A DNA stretch of 56,672 nucleotides from CAIKZJ01 sp964626015 (GTDB lineage Bacteria; Bacteroidota; Ignavibacteria; Tepidaquicellales; Tepidaquicellaceae): NCBI GenBank assembly GCA_964626015.1, contig CAZVCC010000015.1, positions 1-56,672 on the forward strand. Direction: 5' to 3'. This document shows, piece by piece, positions 9,756-18,563 of the stretch. The notes below the pieces were generated by a model. That model did no database searches, was not told where the DNA came from, and saw only the letters and a list, made by a program, of their open reading frames with translations. Each line of letters begins with the position of its first letter. Within the stretch, counting starts at the first letter, position 1. Made by a program: the position numbers and the translations under genes.

Positions 9756-10787
9756 CTACTTAAAAAAAACCTGTGCCGCCTTGTAAACATCAGGGTCAAC
9801 AGTCTTAAGCGTTCCTATAGCTTCCGAAATTGGTATGTCGATTATCTTTGTACCTTGCATAGCACACATTCTTCCGAACTTTTTCTGTTCGACCATCTCG
9901 ACCGAATATATCCCTAGCCTTGTTCCGAGCATCCTGTCAAATGCCGTCGGTACTCCGCCGCGTTGTACATGTCCAAGTATTGTTGTGCGTGTTTCAAATC
10001 CTGACCTCTTCTCGATTTCATTCGCAAGGTAATGACTTATTCCTCCGAGTCTTGCTCTTCCGAATTCATCGAACTTTTTATCTTCTTCGTTTACATTAAA
10101 TTCTTCCATTAAAAACTCAGCGCCTTCTGCGACTACGATAATTGAAAACTGTTTTCCCTTTGCGTATCTTTTCTTTAGAACTTCTATTATTTCTGCAATA
10201 GTAATCTTATATTCCGGAATTACTATAACGTCAGCGCCTCCGGCCATCCCGGCATGTAAAGCAATCCAGCCCGCATGACGTCCCATTACCTCGAGTACCA
10301 TTATTCTGTGATGCGATTCTGCTGTAGTATGCAGCCTGTCAATAGCATCAGTTGCAATCTGTACTGCAGTGTCAAATCCGAATGTAAAATCCGTACCGCT
10401 AATATCGTTGTCAATTGTCTTCGGAACTCCTATTACATTTATTCCAAGGTTGTGAGCCATTTGTGCTATGTGCATAGAACCTTCACCGCCTATCGTTATG
10501 AGCGCGTCAAACCCCGCATTGTTTATCCTGTTCTGTAATGTTAATTCACCCTTCTCCTCTTCAAACGGGCTGAATCGTGAAGTACCAAGTATAGTTCCGC
10601 CCCTGTTTACAATACCTGCAACGGTTTTTGTGTTTAATGGCATATATGATTGAAGGAATAAACCTTTCCAGCCGTTTAATATGCCCACAACTTCATAATC
10701 AAGGTCTAATCCCTTGCGTGTCACTGCACGTATAACGGCGTTCAGCCCCGGGCAGTCGCCTCCTGATGTTAGTACTCCGACTTTCAT
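9756..10787 (-). CDS. pfkA: 6-phosphofructokinase, ATP-type by active-site residues
   Basis: The enzyme phosphorylates fructose 6-phosphate at C1 in glycolysis. The family signatures are present: TSGGDCPGLN at 7-16, GGEGS at 100-104, PKTIDND at 122-128 and MGRHAGW. At the two positions that separate phosphoryl donors (Escherichia coli Gly104 and Gly124) it has Gly103 and Lys123; the Gly/Lys pair is known from ATP-using enzymes such as that of Streptomyces, whereas pyrophosphate enzymes have Asp/Lys. The Asp before that glycine is Glu here, a mild change. AGAGGAG precedes the ATG. A second PFK lies 72 bp upstream on the same strand, behind a terminator. The 265 bp beyond its stop hold no gene. 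Confidence 0.93.
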   Translation of the reverse strand: MKVGVLTSGGDCPGLNAVIRAVTRKGLDLDYEVVGILNGWKGLFLQSYMPLNTKTVAGIVNRGGTILGTSRFSPFEEEKGELTLQNRINNAGFDALITIGGEGSMHIAQMAHNLGINVIGVPKTIDNDISGTDFTFGFDTAVQIATDAIDRLHTTAESHHRIMVLEVMGRHAGWIALHAGMAGGADVIVIPEYKITIAEIIEVLKKRYAKGKQFSIIVVAEGAEFLMEEFNVNEEDKKFDEFGRARLGGISHYLANEIEKRSGFETRTTILGHVQRGGVPTAFDRMLGTRLGIYSVEMVEQKKFGRMCAMQGTKIIDIPISEAIGTLKTVDPDVYKAAQVFFK

Positions 10788-10822
10788 TTCTGCTCCTCTG
10801 TTACTTTTTACATTCTAAACAA

Positions 10823-10847
10823 AAACCTGCATTATTGCAGCAGGTTT
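10823..10847 (-). terminator. Intrinsic terminator between the two PFK genes
   Basis: AAACCTGC and GCAGGTTT form an 8-bp stem around a 9-nt loop; on the minus strand it is followed by TTGTTT after the stem's own T run. It lies 13 bp after the upstream PFK's stop, so the two kinases are probably partly uncoupled in transcription. Confidence 0.75.
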
Positions 10848-10859
10848 GAATGTTAATTC

Positions 10860-12185
<1,326 letters not shown>

Positions 12186-12246
12186 TTAATTTTAATCTTG
12201 TGTGTTTTTGTGAAATTTTATTCGTTAACGTTGTAAATATATCCAA

Positions 12247-14664
12247 CTAATTTACTAATTTTATCCTATTTCTTATAGTCATAAATAATAACGCAATCAG
12301 GTAAAATACTCCTGCAATAAAAAACATAATCTTGAAACCAAACATCATCGCAAGTATCATTGTTATTACTGTTCCAATGACTGAGAAGAAACCGTTTACA
12401 GCCCAGGATACTCCAACCATTCTTGAGTCGTCGTTCGATATTGCAGATATTCCCGTCGGGAATGGAACCCCCATCAGGAATGAAAGTGGAGCAATCATTA
12501 CTACCGTAATTATTATTCTCAGCAATAAACCCAGCGAAACAAACGCGTCAAATAAATAAGGTGAAACCAATCCGATTAAAAAAGTATAAACAACTATTCC
12601 TAAAAATATGTACTGTATATTTTTCTTGCTGCCCGTAAGTTTTACCGAATACTTCGCTCCTATCCCTGAAAATATCAGCATCGTTGATATTACTGTTAGC
12701 ATCGTATATACAGGCTGTCCGAGAAATAGTGTAAATTTTTGGATTAGTGCTATCTGTATCGAAATATAACCAAGTCCTATGAATGCAAAGAACATTAAAA
12801 ACTTCTTGTCAACTTTATGCTTTTCGTCACCCTTTATGAATATTGACGGTATTATAAGAAGAACAAACGAGACCAAAAGTATTTGTATTAGCATTGTAAC
12901 GAGTGTTACCTGCGCTACTGGCTTTGATTTCAGAGCGAGTATTGCTTTGTCATCCTGCGAAAATACATCCTTCATCGTCTGCCAGTTTACGTCAGTAAAT
13001 GAATAGTTGTCGTCAAAGAAAGGTTTGTCATCCGTGGCAGGGGAGTAAAGAGATGGATTTTTTGCTATGTCAAGCTCTATGTTCTTTGAGGTTACTAGTG
13101 TTTTGTAAACATTTTCCTGTATAGTTAGCGGGTCATATTCAATATCAAGCCCTAATGAAGATGCTTCGTTCCGCATTTCTACCATATCCAGTACATCAAA
13201 ACCGTTCTTCTTGAAAACCACCCCTGCCAAATAACTGTTCGATACCTCAAAATCTGAAGCAGGTCTCTTAAATACAACGTAATTGAACTCATCGTTCTTT
13301 ATACCTATTTCTTTTCCAGCCTGTTTCAGGGTAGTGATTAGCTTTGGCAGCTGTGATTCCGGTCTTGATATGTAAAGCACTCCTTCATCATCAAGATGCT
13401 TTAAGTAATCCTTCACGGCTTCTTTCGTCATAATAAAATTCTCTACCATAGACATAGCCCCGCTCGATACTGCAGAAGCAGAAATTGTATGAGCAGAAAT
13501 TATCACATCAAATATCTCTTTTCTTCTTTTTAATACTGACCGTGCATCATCTGTTATTATCTCTACTTTCGGGTTATTCTTTATCAGAGGTCCAGTCCAG
13601 CCAGCAAGCTTATTGCTTATTAAATCGTTCAAGATTCCGTTAATTTCCACACCAATAACTTTTTTTGCTGAATAGTACATGCTTACAAGAACTTCTCCAC
13701 CTCCCCCCGAACCGACAATGAATACTTTATCCGCTGAGTCCTTCGTCACAAAAGCAAGATTAGATGCATCAGCCGGCTTTGAAGTGGGCGGCATCTTCTT
13801 TACGTTAGGTATGTTTGTAGTTGCGTTCCCTTCGTCAAGTATTGCGAGCATTAGATTATAACCGTCCGGAGAATCTTCCTCCTCCTTCATTACATCAACC
13901 TTAGAAATAGTATTCCATGCAGAGAACTGGTTAAGGTCAGGTCTCTCAGCGATGTAATTTGCGTAAATTTTATTTGGTGTTATTCTTATGTTTAGTATTT
14001 CATCTTTCTTAATTAAAAAAGCAAACACGAGAACCATCAGTATTCCTGATACAATCGCAAGATTCTTGTGCTTTTCGATGCTGAACAAGAATGCCGCAAG
14101 AAAACCAAATGCCGATATGAATACTATCATACCATTCCCACCAACTAATGGCATCAGAAGAGTGAAAGCAAACACTGAAAGTCCTGCACCCACTAAATCA
14201 AAAAAGTAAAGCCTTGAGACTTCTGAAGAAAACTTCGTCAATAGTATCGATATTATCAACCCTGCAAAGAAAAAAGGAATCGTGATTAAAATGTAGTAAA
14301 TCGGAATTATTAAAAACTGAATTTTTTGTGTAAATAAACTAAATGGGTCAATCGGTATGTAATACGAAACAACGAATGTAAGTATAACTGACCCCCCGTA
14401 AATCATCGCTAACAAAGTAAGAAGTTTATCCGCTGGTCTTTGTAAGAATTTTGGGAATAATGATATTGCAACTCCGCTTATGCCTATTCCGAGCAGTGCA
14501 ACACTGATTATCATAAATGCAAAATGATACCAGAGCGAAACCGATAATATCCTCGTAAGGGTAAACTCATGCAAAAGCGATGCCATTGCTATAACAAATA
14601 TTCCAAGTAAATGCCACCCGGTCAGACTTTCCTTTATTAATACAAATGATTTCTTCTTACTCAT
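12247..14664 (-). CDS. Large membrane protein with spermidine-synthase-like methyltransferase fold core
   Basis: The 805-residue protein has about 7-8 hydrophobic segments in residues 15-220, a soluble domain at about 230-580, and a second block of about 6 membrane segments to the end. The soluble domain has a Rossmann nucleotide loop (VGSGGGGEVL), an acidic GVEIN strand end and DDARSVL, the arrangement of SpeE-type aminopropyltransferases. The DSSDP-type motif that supplies the catalytic Asp in true spermidine synthases is replaced by IISAHTIS. I therefore call the fold, not the activity. Fusions of membrane segments with this domain are known but poorly characterised. It begins a minus-strand run leading into the PFK genes. 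Confidence 0.75.
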   Translation of the reverse strand: MSKKKSFVLIKESLTGWHLLGIFVIAMASLLHEFTLTRILSVSLWYHFAFMIISVALLGIGISGVAISLFPKFLQRPADKLLTLLAMIYGGSVILTFVVSYYIPIDPFSLFTQKIQFLIIPIYYILITIPFFFAGLIISILLTKFSSEVSRLYFFDLVGAGLSVFAFTLLMPLVGGNGMIVFISAFGFLAAFLFSIEKHKNLAIVSGILMVLVFAFLIKKDEILNIRITPNKIYANYIAERPDLNQFSAWNTISKVDVMKEEEDSPDGYNLMLAILDEGNATTNIPNVKKMPPTSKPADASNLAFVTKDSADKVFIVGSGGGGEVLVSMYYSAKKVIGVEINGILNDLISNKLAGWTGPLIKNNPKVEIITDDARSVLKRRKEIFDVIISAHTISASAVSSGAMSMVENFIMTKEAVKDYLKHLDDEGVLYISRPESQLPKLITTLKQAGKEIGIKNDEFNYVVFKRPASDFEVSNSYLAGVVFKKNGFDVLDMVEMRNEASSLGLDIEYDPLTIQENVYKTLVTSKNIELDIAKNPSLYSPATDDKPFFDDNYSFTDVNWQTMKDVFSQDDKAILALKSKPVAQVTLVTMLIQILLVSFVLLIIPSIFIKGDEKHKVDKKFLMFFAFIGLGYISIQIALIQKFTLFLGQPVYTMLTVISTMLIFSGIGAKYSVKLTGSKKNIQYIFLGIVVYTFLIGLVSPYLFDAFVSLGLLLRIIITVVMIAPLSFLMGVPFPTGISAISNDDSRMVGVSWAVNGFFSVIGTVITMILAMMFGFKIMFFIAGVFYLIALLFMTIRNRIKLVN

Positions 14665-15167
14665 ATTCCTGTAATGTTTTATAATAATTCATCCAAAAAT
14701 AGACTATTTGCGCATTTATCTCAATGCTTAAGCCATCACTTTCTGTTTTTAACTAAATTTTCGTACTACTACCCCCAACGATGATATTTTATTTCTAAAA
14801 AAGTCTTAAATTACCGAATTATTTCAAGTATTCATTGAACTCCTAAAATTTCGTATCATAGTCTCTCAACTATATATTTTCTTCAATACTTATTTTTAAA
14901 AGCACAGATTTTATAAAAATTTAAGGTTTAGATATTATCATTTTCAGCTTAAAACACGGCTCTTCTCACATCGTTCTATGTTCTCTCTTAAGGTTTTAGT
15001 GCGTCAAATGTGCGCCATAAGTGCTCCACTAATGCACTATTTTCTTGATTCTTTTTATCGGAAGGTATTATTTTGACATTAAAGGAAATCGTAGTACTAA
15101 TACTATAATATCTCTTTAAACTTTCTATACAATCTTAATATATTTTCATATAAAAATCAAAATCTTT
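14665..15167. other. 503-bp intergenic region without genes
   Basis: AT-rich spacer between the starts of the membrane protein gene (minus) and the end of kdsA (minus). No open reading frame of note and no tRNA-like fold were seen. It holds one degenerate 11-bp-period array at 14999-15042 and presumably the promoter of the membrane protein gene. Confidence 0.6.
14999..15042. repeat. Degenerate 11-bp-period array, four units
   Basis: GTGCGTCAAAT, GTGCGCCATAA, GTGCTCCACTA and ATGCACTATTT follow directly, with (G/A)TGC recurring every 11 bp. The sequence differs from the other arrays in the window but the period is the same. Confidence 0.6.
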
Positions 15168-15992
15168 TTAAGTTGATTTTATTGCTCTGTGTATCTTAAT
15201 CAGTCCTATTATCAACTCTTCCATCTTATCAAGTTTAATCATGTTAGAACCGTCGCTCAGTGCTTTCGCAGGATTCGGATGTGTTTCAAAGAAGAAACCA
15301 TCCACACCAATCGCACATGCAGCCTTAGCTAGAGGTTCAATAAATTCAGGATTCCCACCGCTTACACCTTTCTCTTTCGATGGCATTTGTACGGAATGAG
15401 TCGCATCAAAAATAACCGGGTAACCGAATTTCTTCATTATCGGAAAACTTCTGAAATCAACCACAAGGTTCTGGTAGCCGAATGTACTACCTCTTTCAGT
15501 AAGCATAATTTTCTTGTTTCCAGTCGACTCAACTTTTTTTGCCTGATATTCCATATCCTGCGGTGCTAAAAACTGCCCCTTCTTTATATTAACTATTTTC
15601 TTTGTATTTCCCGCAGCTTCAAGTATATCAGTCTGTCTGCAAAGAAATGCCGGTATCTGAATTACGTCAACTATATCTCCAAGCAGTTCTGCTTCCAAAG
15701 CAGAATGTACATCGGTAAGTACAGGTACATTGAACTCGTACCGCACGCTCTCAAGTATTGAAATTGCTTTATCAAAATCAATTCCTTTGAACGACTTACC
15801 CGAAGTTCTGTTTGCCTTTCTGTACGATGCTTTAAATATAAACGGTATTTTATGCTTTTCTGTAATTGTTTTGAGTTTTTCGCATGTCATATACACAACA
15901 TTCTTGTTCTCAACAACACATGGACCTGAAATCAGTAAAAAGTTGTTTAGATTCTTCAATCCTAATTCATTTTTAAAGTAATTCGGTAACAT
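15168..15992 (-). CDS. kdsA: 3-deoxy-D-manno-octulosonate 8-phosphate synthase
   Basis: The enzyme condenses phosphoenolpyruvate with arabinose 5-phosphate to make KDO 8-phosphate for lipopolysaccharide. Family motifs are complete: FKASYRKANRTS, IPAFLCRQTD, NIKKGQFLAP, ERGSTFGYQNLVVDFRS and ETHPNPAKALSDG. SGPCVVE places Cys25 where the metal-binding Cys of the Aquifex enzyme lies, and ATHSVQ, ETHP and LSDG supply the other ligands, so it should be of the metal-dependent class; the Escherichia coli type has Asn there. It starts 7 bp after trmH and is probably co-transcribed with it. Its presence argues for a Gram-negative outer membrane with LPS. Confidence 0.95.
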   Translation of the reverse strand: MLPNYFKNELGLKNLNNFLLISGPCVVENKNVVYMTCEKLKTITEKHKIPFIFKASYRKANRTSGKSFKGIDFDKAISILESVRYEFNVPVLTDVHSALEAELLGDIVDVIQIPAFLCRQTDILEAAGNTKKIVNIKKGQFLAPQDMEYQAKKVESTGNKKIMLTERGSTFGYQNLVVDFRSFPIMKKFGYPVIFDATHSVQMPSKEKGVSGGNPEFIEPLAKAACAIGVDGFFFETHPNPAKALSDGSNMIKLDKMEELIIGLIKIHRAIKST

Positions 15993-15999
15993 AAATTTT

Positions 16000-16587
16000 T
16001 TATCTGTTTAAGTAATCTGTTAATTTTTGTTTTAGTTCTTTAGCGGTGTATAGGGATCTGCCGTACATTCCCGCCTCAATTCTCTGTCTCATCGCTTCAT
16101 GTATACAAACTGCAACTGAGACCGATACATTTAGCGACTGCACCATTCCGACCATCGGTATCAGGAAGTTCTTATCAGATAGTTTATTTGCTTCTTCTGA
16201 AACCCCCCTGTGCTCATTACCGAATACTAGTGCGATTCTCTTAGTCATATCAATATCATACAACGAAAGGTTCTTTTTACTCTCTGTCATGTATGTAGAA
16301 TAAATCTTAAATTTCTGTTTCCTTAGCTCGGCAAAACACTTATTTACTGAATCATACTTTTCAACTTCAACCCACTTCTTTGCACTCGCGGAAGAAACCT
16401 TGCTTATCCTCGGATACTTTTCCTCTCCGTTGTATATAAGATAAACTTTATCTATCCCGACTGATTCTGCTGTTCTCAGTATTGCGCTGACGTTATGAGG
16501 ATCGTGCAGATTCTCAAGCACCAGTGTTAGATATTTCTGACGTTTAGATACTACCTCTCTGAACTTATTTAGCCTTTTTTCTGTCAA
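16000..16587 (-). CDS. trmH: tRNA (guanosine-2'-O)-methyltransferase TrmH, SPOUT family
   Basis: The 195-residue protein transfers a methyl group to a ribose 2'-OH, most likely of G18 in tRNA. The three SPOUT motifs are seen: LENLHDPHNVSAILRTAESV near residues 25-44, IALVFGNEHRGVS, and MVGMVQSLNVSVSVAVCIHEA-like sequence in the C-terminal knot, with the Asn and Arg expected for catalysis. It is the first gene of a two-gene minus-strand unit with kdsA, and it diverges from the barrel gene at 16643. RlmB-like 23S rRNA enzymes are the main alternative, but the short length and lack of an N-terminal substrate-binding domain favour TrmH. Confidence 0.88.
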   Translation of the reverse strand: MTEKRLNKFREVVSKRQKYLTLVLENLHDPHNVSAILRTAESVGIDKVYLIYNGEEKYPRISKVSSASAKKWVEVEKYDSVNKCFAELRKQKFKIYSTYMTESKKNLSLYDIDMTKRIALVFGNEHRGVSEEANKLSDKNFLIPMVGMVQSLNVSVSVAVCIHEAMRQRIEAGMYGRSLYTAKELKQKLTDYLNR

Positions 16588-16642
16588 TACTATTAGATTA
16601 ATTAAGACTTTATTTTTAAAAATTAATCAAATATGTTACTAT

Positions 16643-17290
16643 ATGCAATTTAAAATTATAAGGGTATTCCCGGTATCTTTTATGCTTGGTTTATTTCTGA
16701 TAACTTCTGCCTTAGCACAGGTTAGTCAGACTAATACTGTTCCATCTCTTTCAAGCAACAACTGGGCTGTGGGTATGTTTTATTCCGATAATGGTTTTGG
16801 ACTAAGCGGGACTTATTCTTCAAGACTTTCTAGGACTACCGACCTGAACTTTAAACTGTCCATATCAGGTGTATCTGACAACAGCGAAGTTGAGTATTAT
16901 GATTATTACGGAAACTCAATAATAAGAGGTAAAGAAAACAGGGTCTTCATGAGTACTCTTAGTATAGGTGTAAAACACAATATTTTCTTCGATGATATTG
17001 AGGGTAACTTCAAACCTTTGATTAAGGGAGGGATTGCGCCTGCTCTTATTCTTTATACACCGTATTCTCGTCCTTTTTTTGAATCATTTAAGTATGCTCA
17101 GACAAGTTATGGATTAGGGGTTTACGGGGGAATCGGTATTGAATATTATGAATCAAAAAGTATTGGTTTGGGTATAACATTTGAATATTATTACATACCG
17201 GTTTTGGGACCAGATGTTTACAGTTTGAAAGACAAGAAAATAAACAACGTTGGAGGTGTTCAGATAGGTTTCACGTTTATGTTCTTATAA
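16643..17290 (+). CDS. Predicted small outer-membrane beta-barrel protein
   Basis: The 215-residue protein has a signal peptide (about residues 1-25, ending SALAQ) followed by eight or so amphipathic beta-strand segments with many Tyr and Gly residues, and it ends in GFTFMFL, fitting a small barrel closed by a terminal aromatic strand. No specific family was recognised. It is monocistronic: it diverges from trmH, and a good terminator follows 60 bp after the stop. The function is unknown. Confidence 0.7.
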   Translation: MQFKIIRVFPVSFMLGLFLITSALAQVSQTNTVPSLSSNNWAVGMFYSDNGFGLSGTYSSRLSRTTDLNFKLSISGVSDNSEVEYYDYYGNSIIRGKENRVFMSTLSIGVKHNIFFDDIEGNFKPLIKGGIAPALILYTPYSRPFFESFKYAQTSYGLGVYGGIGIEYYESKSIGLGITFEYYYIPVLGPDVYSLKDKKINNVGGVQIGFTFMFL

Positions 17291-17350
17291 TTAAAAGATT
17301 ATTATTTGTCTTAATTAAGAGTACGGATTTTTGTATTTTTGTGTATTGAG

Positions 17351-17383
17351 CTTAGTCTGTTCCATCCACGGACTAAGTTTTTT
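17351..17383 (+). terminator. Intrinsic terminator after the barrel gene
   Basis: CTTAGTCTGT pairs with ACGGACTAAG (one G-T pair) over a 7-nt loop and is followed by TTTTTT. It lies only 15 bp before the prfA start, so prfA is either read through or starts from a promoter very close to or overlapping this hairpin. Confidence 0.82.
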
Positions 17384-17397
17384 AATTATTATTTTAT

Positions 17398-18465
17398 ATG
17401 TTAGATAAACTTCAAAAAGTAAAAGACAGGTATAACGAAATATCCGAACTGCTTTCAAAGCTTGAGACCATCAATGATCAGAGCGAATTTAGAAAACTTT
17501 CAAAAGAATATTCTGACCTTACGGATGTTGTAAATGCATACGATAACTACCTCAAACTGAAGAAGGAGTTTGACGATAATAAAGACCTTATGTATAACTC
17601 GGGAGATTCTGAACTTAAAGAACTTGCAAAAGAAGAGGTCGAAAGGATTGAACCCGAACTGATTGAATCGGAGAATTATATAAAAGAACTCCTTATCCCT
17701 AAAGACCCGAACGATGAAAAGAATGCCATTCTTGAAGTTAGAGCCGGTACAGGAGGAGACGAAGCATCTCTTTTTGCTGCCGAACTTTACAGAATGTATT
17801 TACGTTATTTTGAAGTTAAACGCTGGAAAGTTGAGATTATAGATTACAGCGAATCTTCCATACCGGGAGGTCTTAAAGAAGCAGTCATTAACGTTATAAC
17901 AAAAGGTGCTTACGGAGAACTTAAGTATGAAAGCGGTGTACACAGAGTACAGCGCGTTCCTAAGACAGAAGCTAACGGCAGAGTTCATACATCTGCCGCA
18001 TCAGTTGCAGTACTTCCTGAAGCAGAAGATTTCGATGTTGAAATTAACGAGAATGACTTAAAGATCGATGTTTTTCGTTCAGGCGGCGCAGGTGGACAGA
18101 ATGTGAATAAAGTCGAAACAGCAATTCGCATAACTCATAATCCGACAGGTCTTGTAGTCATATGTCAGGACGAACGCTCTCAGCTTAAAAATAAACTTAA
18201 GGCAATGAAAGTCCTGCGATCAAGGCTTTATGAAATGGAGCTTGAAAAGCGTGCAAAAGAAACGAGTTCTCAAAGAAAAGAAATGGTAAAGACAGGCGAC
18301 CGAAGCGAGAAAATAAGAACATATAATTTCCCTCAGAACAGGCTGACTGACCATAGAATAGGTCTGACCTTATACAATCTTACGGATGTCATGGAGGGTG
18401 ACCTTGAAGAGATAATAGAAAAACTAAAAATGGCGGACAGGGCAGAGAAATTAAGCGAGCATTAA
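17398..18465 (+). CDS. prfA: Peptide chain release factor 1
   Basis: RF1 recognises UAA and UAG in the ribosomal A site and triggers peptide release. The catalytic GGAGGQ loop is at 229-234 with the glutamine at 234. The stop-codon recognition tripeptide is PKT at 188-190, which fits the PxT form of RF1 (RF2 has SPF). Length (355 residues) is normal. The start follows a terminator hairpin by 15 bp with no Shine-Dalgarno sequence. A small hairpin with a T run follows 59 bp after the stop, so the gene appears monocistronic; prmC, its frequent partner, is not adjacent. Confidence 0.97.
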   Translation: MLDKLQKVKDRYNEISELLSKLETINDQSEFRKLSKEYSDLTDVVNAYDNYLKLKKEFDDNKDLMYNSGDSELKELAKEEVERIEPELIESENYIKELLIPKDPNDEKNAILEVRAGTGGDEASLFAAELYRMYLRYFEVKRWKVEIIDYSESSIPGGLKEAVINVITKGAYGELKYESGVHRVQRVPKTEANGRVHTSAASVAVLPEAEDFDVEINENDLKIDVFRSGGAGGQNVNKVETAIRITHNPTGLVVICQDERSQLKNKLKAMKVLRSRLYEMELEKRAKETSSQRKEMVKTGDRSEKIRTYNFPQNRLTDHRIGLTLYNLTDVMEGDLEEIIEKLKMADRAEKLSEH

Positions 18466-18523
18466 TTTTTATTAATTTCAAATATGGAAACCTACTTTTG
18501 AAACCTTTGTGTCTCTTCTTCGT

Positions 18524-18544
18524 TACTTATAGTAAGTATTTTTT
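18524..18544 (+). terminator. Short hairpin terminator after prfA
   Basis: A 6-bp stem (TACTTA with TAAGTA) closes a TAG loop and is followed by six T. The stem is AT-rich and thus weak; it sits 20 bp before the next gene's TTG start, inside what may be that gene's leader. Confidence 0.5.
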
Positions 18545-18563
18545 CAAATTATTATTTTAATTA

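Noticed and set aside
17305..17341. Bacteroidota-type promoter (TTTG, then TATTTTTG) before prfA
   Set aside because: The boxes match but are 25 bp apart, too far for the usual spacing, and TAnnTTTG is frequent by chance in AT-rich DNA. TACTTTTG at 18493 and TACATTTG at 52443 were set aside for the same reason.
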